From NCBI GenBank assembly GCA_023392185.1, contig JAEVZP010000078.1, positions 1 to 22,547 on the forward strand: a DNA stretch of 22,547 nucleotides, written 5' to 3'. Each line of letters begins with the position of its first letter. Within the stretch, counting starts at the first letter, position 1. The notes under the pieces were generated by a model. It saw only the letters and a list, made by a program, of their open reading frames with translations. It was not told the DNA's origin and did no database searches. The position numbers were made by a program, and so were the translations under genes. Source of the DNA: Bacteroidota bacterium (GTDB taxonomy: Bacteria; Bacteroidota; Bacteroidia; Chitinophagales; Chitinophagaceae). Of this stretch, positions 1-5,484 are shown piece by piece.

Positions 1-1
1 A

Positions 2-280
2 ATCATTGTGGGCGTCAATAAATTCACCTCCGACGAAACGGACGACACGCCGGTTTTCAAAATTGACGACAGCATCCGCGCCGTGCAAAGCGAAAAACTG
101 GCTTCTCTGCGCGCCCGCCGCGACGCCCAAAAAGCCGAAGCCGCGATTACCGCCATTCAGGACGCCGCCCGGAGTGGTCACAACCTGATGCCGCCGGTGA
201 TTGCCGCCGTAGAAGCGTACTGTACGCTCGGCGAAATTGCCGATAGCCTGCGGGCGTTGTGGGGGGAATACCAAGGGTAG
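2..280 (+). CDS. acyl-CoA (methylmalonyl-CoA) mutase large subunit, C-terminal fragment
   Basis: This is the last 92 residues of a coenzyme B12-dependent acyl-CoA mutase; the 5' part lies outside the window. The reading frame is open from base 2, so the GTG at base 8 is an internal valine (IIVGVNKF) and not a start. The conserved tail of the mutase TIM-barrel domain is recognisable: GVNKF, then QSEKLASLRARRD, then a region with NLMPPVIAAVEAY and a closing TLGEIADSLRALWGEY. The protein stops straight after this motif, so no B12-binding domain follows it. That fits the large subunit of a split mutase (cobalamin domain on another polypeptide) or a fused enzyme with the mutase domain last, as in IcmF. 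The family isomerises acyl-CoA carbon skeletons, such as methylmalonyl-CoA to succinyl-CoA, in the cytoplasm. The substrate cannot be told from this piece. Confidence 0.9.
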   Translation: MIVGVNKFTSDETDDTPVFKIDDSIRAVQSEKLASLRARRDAQKAEAAITAIQDAARSGHNLMPPVIAAVEAYCTLGEIADSLRALWGEYQG

Positions 281-290
281 TGCGTTGCGC

Positions 291-346
291 GGTTGGACCC
301 GCCGTTGGCGGGTTGGACGCTGCGCGTTGGAGCCACTTTGTGGCGT
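291..346. repeat. hairpin chain with GTTGGA linkers, copy 1
   Basis: Three small hairpins are joined by (G)TTGGA linkers: GGTTGGA, then CCCGCC-GTT-GGCGGG (298-312), TTGGA, then ACGC-TGC-GCGT (317-327, overlapping the linkers), GTTGGA, then GCCAC-TTT-GTGGC (332-344). All loops are 3 nt. The segment GTTGGAGCCACTTTGTGGC recurs exactly at 18896-18914, where a longer chain of the same design lies. The chain starts 10 bp after the mutase stop codon. There is no T-run after it, so it is not an ordinary intrinsic terminator. Confidence 0.8.
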
Positions 347-559
347 GATGCTGCAAGTTTTAGTTTTTTTATTTTGAATGGCTTCGTTTATTCAAAATAA
401 AAGTAGAAGCAAGAATTGAATGATGTTCCTGTGCTTTTTACATTTGGGAAATAGACGCGGCTTCTATTACGTCAAGCCACCGGAAATGAGGTGGATTGAC
501 TTATGATTTAGAAAGGGAGTTGCGTCTATTTTTGAGTTACAAGCCATTTTAAAAACTCT
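347..559. other. AT-rich gene-free stretch with two inverted repeats
   Basis: No gene is visible. A perfect 13-bp stem (367-379 with 390-402, 10-nt loop) lies about 90 bp after the mutase stop and may act as its terminator, although no T-run follows. A nested inverted repeat spans 449-531: outer arms AAATAGACGC / GCGTCTATTT, inner arms around 471-480 and 491-500 with one mismatch. It ends 5 bp before GTTACAA (536-542), which is the exact reverse complement of TTGTAAC at the end of the DUF2625 gene. This could be the upstream boundary of a mobile cassette. Confidence 0.5.
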
Positions 560-1312
560 ATGCGACAACTTACTACTGCTTTTATCTTTTCCTTTTTGAC
601 GCTGACGACATTTGCACAAAACAAAATGCGACCACTTGACCAGTTAATCAACAAGACCGACCCTGGTTGGACACTTGTTCAAGAGTGGATTGGTAAAGCA
701 AAGAACAAAGTGGAAGTACTTCCTGTTGACACAGCAAAAGCAAAAGACGCCCTTTTCAAAACGCAGGTGACGACCCGTTCACCAATGGGTGCCATCGTTT
801 ACTCGTCCGGTGGACTGCTCGTTGACGGCGCCTGGATACGCATTTTGGGTTCGGGACACGACCGGCTTAACCGAACATTGCCCGACTGGAACAAAGGCAA
901 GTCATTTAAAGAGTTTGGAGAAGCACCGGCTTATTTGTTGGTAGCTGACGACGCTGCCGGCGGTTTCTTTGCCGTCAATGGCGGCGGCTTGGGCAGCGAT
1001 GCCGGTAAAGTGTACTACCTCTCGCCAGACAACTTGGAATGGGAGCCGCTTGAGCTGACGTACACGGAGTTTTTAAACTTCTGTTTCAACGGCGACCTTG
1101 CCGACTTTTATAAAGAATTGCGGTGGACGGATTGGAAAGCAGACGTAACAAAACTGGACGGTAACAAGGCTTACAATTTCTTTCCTTACCTCTGGACAAA
1201 GGAAGGCAAAGACGTCAATAAAGTCTCCCGGAAAGCAATTTCCGTAGAGGAACAATTCAGCTTCACCCTTGACATGCGCAAGCAACTCGGGCTGACGAAA
1301 AACGGCTTGTAA
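560..1312 (+). CDS. DUF2625 family protein with signal peptide
   Basis: This 250-residue protein belongs to the DUF2625 family, whose biochemical function is unknown. Family landmarks are visible: DPGWTLVQEWI near residue 34, TTRSPMGAIVYSSGG near 72, a WIRILGSGHDRL block, LLVADDAAGGFFAVNGG, VYYLSPDNLEWEPLELTY and FFPYLWTKEGKD. The first ~19 residues form a Sec signal peptide (hydrophobic stretch ending TFA before QNK), so the product should be exported, whereas many family members look cytoplasmic. The gene is AT-richer than the housekeeping genes further right. It stands alone, with no co-directional partner in close spacing. Its stop codon overlaps TTGTAAC, the start of an attC-like structure, and GTTACAA lies 18 bp before the start codon, so it may be a single gene cassette acquired by transfer. 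The family call is firm; the cassette idea is inference. Confidence 0.85.
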   Translation: MRQLTTAFIFSFLTLTTFAQNKMRPLDQLINKTDPGWTLVQEWIGKAKNKVEVLPVDTAKAKDALFKTQVTTRSPMGAIVYSSGGLLVDGAWIRILGSGHDRLNRTLPDWNKGKSFKEFGEAPAYLLVADDAAGGFFAVNGGGLGSDAGKVYYLSPDNLEWEPLELTYTEFLNFCFNGDLADFYKELRWTDWKADVTKLDGNKAYNFFPYLWTKEGKDVNKVSRKAISVEEQFSFTLDMRKQLGLTKNGL

Positions 1313-1503
1313 CATGGGTTTGGCGCAAGCGGGGGGCGACTGAACGCAGCATCAGCAACGGGAACACCGGTCAGTAATAGTTCCGGCTCGACGAACAAAT
1401 CCAAGCAAAACAATTTATCTTCAACTCCATATCATTTTTGGGCTTCAGCTCGGGGCTGGACGTCATAAAATACCCCGCCTGCGCCAAGCCCTGTACGTTA
1501 CCG
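1307..1503. other. attC-like inverted repeat (possible integron cassette recombination site)
   Basis: A long imperfect stem-loop follows the DUF2625 gene. The left arm (1316-1334) and right arm (1473-1491) pair at 17 of 19 positions (GGGTTTGGCGCA with TGCGCCAAGCCC and the flanking C/G tract). The outer ends are TTGTAAC (1307-1313) and GTTACCG (1497-1503). This is the layout of integron attC sites: an inverse core ending in AAC, a large imperfect stem, and a core beginning GTT. The 5' candidate core GTTACAA at 536-542 is complementary to TTGTAAC, as expected for the two ends of one cassette (about 537-1497). The GTTRRRY consensus is only partly met and no integrase is in the window, so the call is tentative. 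Confidence 0.45.
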
Positions 1504-1564
1504 GCATAATAACCTATAACCCCAAAAACTCTTACCTTCAACGTAAGCAAAGCTCAACTGCACT

Positions 1565-1690
1565 ATGATTACTTCTTTTGGGAACAAAGACACCGAAAAG
1601 ATTTGGCAGGGCGAGCGTATCAAAAGACTTTCTTTGGAAATTCAGGAAGCGGGCCGTCGAAAGCTCCGGATGCTGGACAACCCTTATTGA
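1565..1690 (+). pseudogene. HigB-type (RelE superfamily) toxin, truncated fragment
   Basis: A 41-codon frame from ATG encodes the N-terminal half of a HigB-like mRNA interferase toxin: MITSFGNKDTEKIWQGER, then a basic helix with RRKLRMLDN, then a stop. Intact HigB proteins are roughly 90 residues and continue after this point with the segment carrying the fold's remaining strands and active-site residues. None of that follows here, nor is a HigA helix-turn-helix antitoxin gene found downstream. The most likely reading is a decayed higBA locus, with the stop produced by deletion or frameshift. It lies between the attC-like site and the MntA/HepT pair. Toxin-antitoxin genes are common integron cassette cargo, which fits the surroundings. 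It is unlikely to yield an active toxin. Confidence 0.7.
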
Positions 1691-1732
1691 GCGTTTTAAG
1701 TCCATCTTACCGCTCCCCTTTTTTAAATGCTG

Positions 1733-1740
1733 TATTTTTG
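1733..1740 (+). promoter_or_regulatory. -7 box TATTTTTG just before mntA
   Basis: TATTTTTG matches the Bacteroidota -7 consensus TAnnTTTG and ends only 4 bp before the ATG of mntA. If used, transcription would begin at or next to the start codon, giving a leaderless or nearly leaderless message. No clear -33 TTG element was found at the usual spacing. Confidence 0.4.
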
Positions 1741-1744
1741 AATC

Positions 1745-2038
1745 ATGCTTTTAGAAGATTCTAAAATAAAGGCGCTAAAGGAGTACTTTAGAAGCCGCCC
1801 GGTTTTAAAGGCCTATTTGTTTGGCTCTTACGGTCGGGGAGCTGCCGATGCTCAGAGTGACGTTGACATTCTGGTGGATCTGGATTACAGTCAAAGAATC
1901 GGCCTGCAATTCATCCAGATGAAATTGGATCTGGAGCAGATTTTAAAGCGAAAGGTCGATCTGGTTTCTTCAACCGGAATGTCCAAATACATCAAACCAC
2001 TTGTGGAGGCCGAAAAACGTTTGATTTATGCGAAGTGA
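1745..2038 (+). CDS. mntA: MntA-type nucleotidyltransferase antitoxin
   Basis: This 97-residue protein is a minimal nucleotidyltransferase (MNT) domain. The catalytic pattern is clear: G27-S28 in LFGSYGRG, then D39 and D41 in SDVDILVDL, and a third acidic residue, D72, in KVDLV. The length is normal for stand-alone MNT antitoxins. The gene overlaps the following HEPN gene by 11 bp, which implies translational coupling. In characterised MntA/HepT pairs the MNT protein neutralises the HEPN RNase by adding AMP groups to a tyrosine beside its active-site histidine; both the required aspartates here and the target tyrosine in the partner are present. It is cytoplasmic. The gene is AT-richer than the core genes and sits in a patch with a decayed second toxin, which suggests acquisition by transfer. 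Function is inferred from the family. Confidence 0.88.
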   Translation: MLLEDSKIKALKEYFRSRPVLKAYLFGSYGRGAADAQSDVDILVDLDYSQRIGLQFIQMKLDLEQILKRKVDLVSSTGMSKYIKPLVEAEKRLIYAK

Positions 2039-2387
2039 GTTGGGTGACAAAATCCGGTTACAACACATCTGTGACGCTATAACAGAGATTGAGAATTATG
2101 TGGCAGGTGTTACGCTCCCAGCCTTCCTGCAAAACTCCATGATGCGTTTTGCCTGTATCAAGCAAATGGAGATTATAGGCGAAGCGAGCAATCATCTGTC
2201 CAAAAGCTTAAAGGCTCGTTTTTCCGATGTGCAATGGGCCCAGATTGTCGGGATGCGCAACGTATTTGCCCATGAATATTTTGGTATTGATTCCAATTTA
2301 GTCTGGGAAATTATTCAACATGATATTCCGGAATTAAAAGAAAAAATACAGGAAATAACCAAGTCAATAGCGTCAGACAACGCGTAA
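2028..2387 (+). CDS. hepT: HepT-type HEPN ribonuclease toxin (DUF86)
   Basis: This 119-residue all-helical HEPN protein is the probable toxin of the pair with mntA. The diagnostic RX4HXY motif is intact: R77, H82 and Y84 in MRNVFAHEYF. R and H form the RNase site in this family, and the tyrosine is the known target of MntA modification. IIGEAS near residue 49 is another family hallmark. The length is close to the usual 110-140 residues, so the toxin looks complete and potentially active. Its ATG lies inside the end of mntA (11-bp overlap), giving the antitoxin-first order usual for this system. It ends 30 bp from the convergent DUF3810 gene. No separate promoter is visible, so it is probably expressed only from the mntA transcript. 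Confidence 0.9.
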   Translation: MRSELGDKIRLQHICDAITEIENYVAGVTLPAFLQNSMMRFACIKQMEIIGEASNHLSKSLKARFSDVQWAQIVGMRNVFAHEYFGIDSNLVWEIIQHDIPELKEKIQEITKSIASDNA

Positions 2388-2417
2388 CCTTTTTTGATGG
2401 CCTCCCGCCCACCGCGC

Positions 2418-3554
2418 TCACGGCACATGCAACTCCCTGCCCTCAAAAACCTTCCGCTTCTTTTCAAACGCCCACGCCGATAAGGCCACGCGGTTATAGC
2501 TTTTGACGCCTTCCTTCTGGTCGTGCAGCCGCAGGTAGCTGTCGTACAAGGCCATGCTCCAGGCGCTTGTTTCGCCCCGGTATTGCTCCCGGATGGCCCG
2601 CAAGGTGTCGCGGTGGGCGCGGCTTACCGGGTTGAGAACATCCAGAAAACCTTTGGCAGCCACCGAATCTTCCTCGCGCAACATGCCGTGCGTGTACAGC
2701 CATAAATTAAAATACCCGCTGTAGCGGAACGCCGGATTGGGGGAACGCGTGCAAATGGCATAAGACAACAGATTGGCGTCTTCCTCCGAGGCAATGCCGC
2801 TTTGGTGGGCCATCTCGTGGCAGGTCACAAACGGCAACATAAACGACGGCAGATGCTGGTTTACCTGCGCCTCGCCCGTCCACGGATTGTAATACCCCTG
2901 AATCCCGAAATACTGCATCAACTGCCCGAAAAGCGACGGCTTCGCATTCAGCCCTTTCAGCGACGTGCGGCTGTCGGTGCAGCACTGATACTCGGCCACA
3001 GCGGCTTTGTCCACTTCCTCAAACCGCATCTCGCGGTAGTGCGGCGCCAGGGCGTTTAGTTGGGAAACCAGAAAGCTGTCAAATTCCTGAAGCTGGGTAA
3101 TCACCGGCGCTTCTATCTTCTCTAAATCCCATACCTTTTTGAGCCGCGGCTTGTAATAATTTCCACCCCAGCCAATAAAAAACAACAGGTAGATAATCGT
3201 AACGGTGATAAACGTGTTGAGCAGATTATTGCCCAGAAACCAGCGGTGCGTGGCGAAGCGAATGCCGAAGTAAATGGCCCGGCCCAAGGCCACCACCAGC
3301 GAAATCAAAGCAATCAAATACAGCCAGTCGCCCACCGAAAACCGCAGCAGCCCCAGCACCTGATTGCGAAGCGTTTGCCAGGGTTTGAAGATGTAGTAGT
3401 CGTAAAAATGAACCAGCTTGTAGTTGCCCGGCATTGCAAACTGAAAAAGCAACACCACCACCAGGAGCACTGCCGAAGCTACCACCTTGCGGCGCATGGC
3501 CCGATTCACCTGAACCAGGATGCGGAGGCGGGTAAAACGGTTGGGGAGCGGCAA
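2418..3554 (-). CDS. DUF3810 membrane protein with HExxH motif
   Basis: This 378-residue protein matches the DUF3810 family found widely in Bacteroidota. It has an N-terminal membrane region with about three hydrophobic segments (residues ~24-42, ~75-95 and ~115-130), a GWGGNYY motif just after the third, and a soluble C-terminal part containing TCHEMAHQSGIASEEDANLL. HEMAH fits the HExxH zinc-binding signature of metallopeptidases, and the nearby EED could supply a third ligand. The domain probably faces the periplasm, but no substrate is known. The start used gives MPLPNRF; an alternative in-frame ATG at residue 20 (MRRKVV, base 3497) is equally reasonable. The gene converges with hepT and heads a 500-bp repeat-rich gap shared with the divergent exonuclease gene. 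Family assignment is strong; peptidase activity is inferred. Confidence 0.85.
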   Translation of the reverse strand: MPLPNRFTRLRILVQVNRAMRRKVVASAVLLVVVLLFQFAMPGNYKLVHFYDYYIFKPWQTLRNQVLGLLRFSVGDWLYLIALISLVVALGRAIYFGIRFATHRWFLGNNLLNTFITVTIIYLLFFIGWGGNYYKPRLKKVWDLEKIEAPVITQLQEFDSFLVSQLNALAPHYREMRFEEVDKAAVAEYQCCTDSRTSLKGLNAKPSLFGQLMQYFGIQGYYNPWTGEAQVNQHLPSFMLPFVTCHEMAHQSGIASEEDANLLSYAICTRSPNPAFRYSGYFNLWLYTHGMLREEDSVAAKGFLDVLNPVSRAHRDTLRAIREQYRGETSAWSMALYDSYLRLHDQKEGVKSYNRVALSAWAFEKKRKVFEGRELHVP

Positions 3555-3772
3555 GGAGAAGGTCTTTTTTCCGGAAAAAACAATCGGTAGGGCGAAAAGG
3601 TAAGGAGATTTCCGGAACCCGACCCGCGAATCTGTACCCGGTTCGGCAGCGCCGGGCTTTTTTAATGGATTTATGCTGTTTTAAGGGCCTGTGGTGTAGG
3701 TGTGGCGGCTCTTTTAGGGTTAAAATTGAAAAACGAAGGAGAGGCGCTCACGAAGACTTCAAAACTGTACTT

Positions 3773-3824
3773 TTTTGTCATTCCCGAAGGGAATCTGCGC
3801 AGATTCCCTTCGGGAATGACAAAA
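3773..3824. repeat. 52-bp perfect palindrome
   Basis: Every base from 3773 to 3824 pairs with its mirror position; the centre is CTGC|GCAG and there is no loop spacer. Each arm contains TGTCATTCCCGAAGGGA, a word that occurs again in the inverted repeat at 20423-20542. T-runs and A-runs flank the core. As RNA it would make a very stable hairpin with a short T-tract before it rather than after it, so it looks more like an interspersed palindromic repeat than a terminator. Confidence 0.85.
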
Positions 3825-3905
3825 GACCCGTACGAAAAGAAGGAACCGCTTTCACAATCCCTGATCTGTTGGATAGGCGTTTAAGTTGGATAACCGGATG
3901 CTGGC

Positions 3906-3983
3906 GGTCGCGTAGCGACCGAATGTTTGTAGCGCTTCAAAAGGCCCGTTTTCCGGGTGGTCGCGTAGCGACCGAATGTTTGT
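3906..3983. repeat. two identical 25-bp hairpin units
   Basis: Positions 3906-3930 and 3959-3983 are identical. Each unit is a hairpin GGTCGC-GTA-GCGACC followed by the tail GAATGTTTGT. A 28-bp unrelated segment separates them. The 3-nt loop matches the other small hairpins of the window. Two units with one spacer are not enough for a CRISPR array and no cas gene is present. Confidence 0.85.
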
Positions 3984-4079
3984 CAAAGAAAAAAAGCCCG
4001 CTATCTGAGATCGGTATTACACAAGCCGGAACGAATGTTTTATCCCTTCTTTTCCAACAGCAAAACGCGCCCCGCTCCC

Positions 4080-5069
4080 ATGTCCCTTATTGTGTTTGAA
4101 AACGGCTTTTACTGCCCGCAGGGCGATTTCTATATCGACCCCTACCGGCCCGTGGACCGCGCCATCCTCACCCACGGTCATTCCGACCACGCCCGCTGGG
4201 GCATGAAGCGCTACCTCGCCCACACCGAGAGCGAGCTGATTCTAAAAGCCCGCCTCGGCCCCGAAGCCGTCATTGAAACGCTGCCCTACAACTTTCCCAT
4301 CTCCATCAACGGCGTGAAAGTGAGCCTCCACCCGGCGGGCCACATCGTGGGCTCGGCGCAGGTGCGGGTGGAATACAAAGGCGAAGTCTGGGTCATCAGC
4401 GGCGACTATAAAACCGCCGACGACGGCATTTCCACGCCTTTTGAGCCGGTGCGCTGCAATCATTTTGTGACGGAAAGCACTTTTGGCCTGCCCATCTACC
4501 AATGGGAAACGCAGGACGAAATCATGGCGCGGATGCACGCCTGGATTCTCAAAAACCGGGAACGCGGCCGCGCCTCGGTGCTGGTAGCCTACACGCTGGG
4601 CAAAAGCCAGCGCATCGTTCACGGACTGGCCCAATACGGCATTCCCATCTACGCTCATGGTGCTACCGTGAACATGCACCACGCCGTACAGCCCTTCCGC
4701 CCCGACCTCCCCGACATCCACAAGCTCACCAAAGACACCCCGAAGGAAGACGTGCTGGCCGGCGCGATTCTTTGTCCCGGCTCGGCGCTCGACACGCCTT
4801 GGCTGCGGCGCTGGCAGCCCTATGCAGTGGGTTTTTGCTCCGGTTGGATGCAGGTGCGCGGCGCGCAGCGCCGCCGCAACGCCGATGCTGGATTCGTCCT
4901 CTCAGACCACGCCGACTGGCCCGGCCTTCTGGACGCGATTGACGCCACCGGCGCGGAAAACATCTGGGCGACCCACGGATTTTCCGCCACCCTCGCCCGC
5001 TACGTCACCGAAACGCGTGGTCTCAACGGCGGCGTGGTTACGACGCAGTATGGGGAGGAAGAGGAGTAA
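4080..5069 (+). CDS. ligase-associated DNA exonuclease, metallo-beta-lactamase fold
   Basis: This 329-residue cytoplasmic nuclease matches the ligase-associated exonuclease family, a SNM1/CPSF-like branch of the metallo-beta-lactamase fold. The metal-binding motif HGHSDH is at residues 32-37, followed by HPAGHIVGSAQV, SGDYK, TESTFGLPIY and a C-terminal LSDHADW. The N-terminus FENGFYCPQGDFYIDP is typical of the family. I chose ATG 4080 because homologues begin a few residues before this motif. An ATG at 4035 adds 15 unrelated residues and lies in the GAATGTTT word of a repeat. In most genomes the gene is clustered with an ATP-dependent DNA ligase and a DEXH helicase, forming a putative DNA repair module. 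Neither is present here: the neighbours are repeats, DUF3810 and ispH. The gene is therefore an orphan, or its partners lie elsewhere. Confidence 0.92.
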   Translation: MSLIVFENGFYCPQGDFYIDPYRPVDRAILTHGHSDHARWGMKRYLAHTESELILKARLGPEAVIETLPYNFPISINGVKVSLHPAGHIVGSAQVRVEYKGEVWVISGDYKTADDGISTPFEPVRCNHFVTESTFGLPIYQWETQDEIMARMHAWILKNRERGRASVLVAYTLGKSQRIVHGLAQYGIPIYAHGATVNMHHAVQPFRPDLPDIHKLTKDTPKEDVLAGAILCPGSALDTPWLRRWQPYAVGFCSGWMQVRGAQRRRNADAGFVLSDHADWPGLLDAIDATGAENIWATHGFSATLARYVTETRGLNGGVVTTQYGEEEE

Positions 5070-5106
5070 AATGGAATAGGTGTTAGGGATTAGGATTTGG
5101 GATTTT

Positions 5107-5134
5107 GTAGAGACAAGGCATGCCTTGTCTCTAC
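5107..5134. repeat. 28-bp perfect palindrome
   Basis: The arms GTAGAGACAAGGCA / TGCCTTGTCTCTAC pair without a loop spacer. It starts 37 bp after the exonuclease stop codon. A half-related word, TGTAGAGACAG, occurs alone at about 10420 between the GH3 gene and the sugar transferase. No T-run follows, so it reads as an interspersed palindromic repeat rather than a terminator. Confidence 0.8.
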
Positions 5135-5284
5135 GGGACAGGGATTATAAAATCAAAGGTTTTAGTTTCCGGAAATTCCGGGACTTAGCAGGTGGAGGCT
5201 GGAATGAAATGGAAGCCGCAGATGCCTGTCAGGTCCGATAGCACGGCCTGGGAAAGTGGCATTTTCCGGAAAAGCAGCGCCGCT

Positions 5285-5387
5285 GTTAGGTATAGGCTTT
5301 GCCTATGTCTAACTATTCCGCAGGCTGTGCCTGCATTTTTGTTGCAGGCATAGCCTGCCCCATATTCCGACGAAAGCGCAGCTTTCG
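5285..5387. repeat. chain of four hairpins with 3-nt loops
   Basis: Four consecutive hairpins occupy 103 bases: 5285-5313 (arms GTTAGGTATAGGC and GCCTATGTCTAAC, loop TTT, two internal mismatches), 5320-5334 (GCAGGC-TGT-GCCTGC), 5344-5358 (GCAGGC-ATA-GCCTGC) and 5371-5387 (CGAAAGC-GCA-GCTTTCG). Hairpins two and three share their stem and differ only in the loop. ATTCC precedes hairpins two and four. Every loop is exactly 3 nt, as in the GTTGGA chains, but the linkers differ. Confidence 0.85.
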
Positions 5388-5484
5388 CCGAACGCGCCAT
5401 CAGATTTCCGGAAATCCCATTAAGAAATGGAGCCATTACACTATAGAGTCATTGAAAAATTAATCCCCGACCTTTGCACCTGCT

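Larger units (their letters stand above)
3555..4079. other. repeat-rich gap between divergent genes
   Basis: No convincing gene lies here; the open frames across it run through palindromes. Contents: two TTCCGGAA palindromes (3565-3580, extended to TTTTTTCCGGAAAAAA, and 3610-3617); a weak 5-bp hairpin CCCGG/CCGGG at 3637-3656 followed by CTTTTTT, terminator-like; a 52-bp perfect palindrome (3773-3824); two GTTGGATA words (3868-3875, 3884-3891) related to the GTTGGA linkers of the hairpin chains; and two copies of a 25-bp hairpin repeat (3906-3983). GAATGTTT follows both 25-bp units and recurs at 4033, just upstream of the exonuclease gene. Confidence 0.7.
5070..5484. other. repeat-rich gap before ispH
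   Basis: No gene is visible in these 415 bases. They hold a 28-bp perfect palindrome (5107-5134), three TTTCCGGAAA palindromes (5166-5175, 5263-5272, 5405-5414) and a chain of four small hairpins (5285-5387). Near the right end GACCTTTG (5469-5476) resembles a -7 box (TAnnTTTG, one mismatch) 8 bp before the ispH ATG, which would give a very short leader. Confidence 0.65.

Noticed and set aside
3906..3983. CRISPR array
   Set aside because: There are only two units, each itself a hairpin with a tail, one 28-bp spacer and no cas genes.
4035..4079. Upstream ATG for the exonuclease gene
   Set aside because: It adds 15 residues not typical of the family and originates in a GAATGTTT repeat word.
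3665..4099. 144-codon open frame in the repeat gap
   Set aside because: It runs through the 52-bp palindrome and both 25-bp repeats and has no protein features.
5107..5134. Intrinsic terminator of the exonuclease gene
   Set aside because: The stem is perfect but no T-run follows. It is better described as an interspersed palindrome, although an effect on the transcript end is possible.
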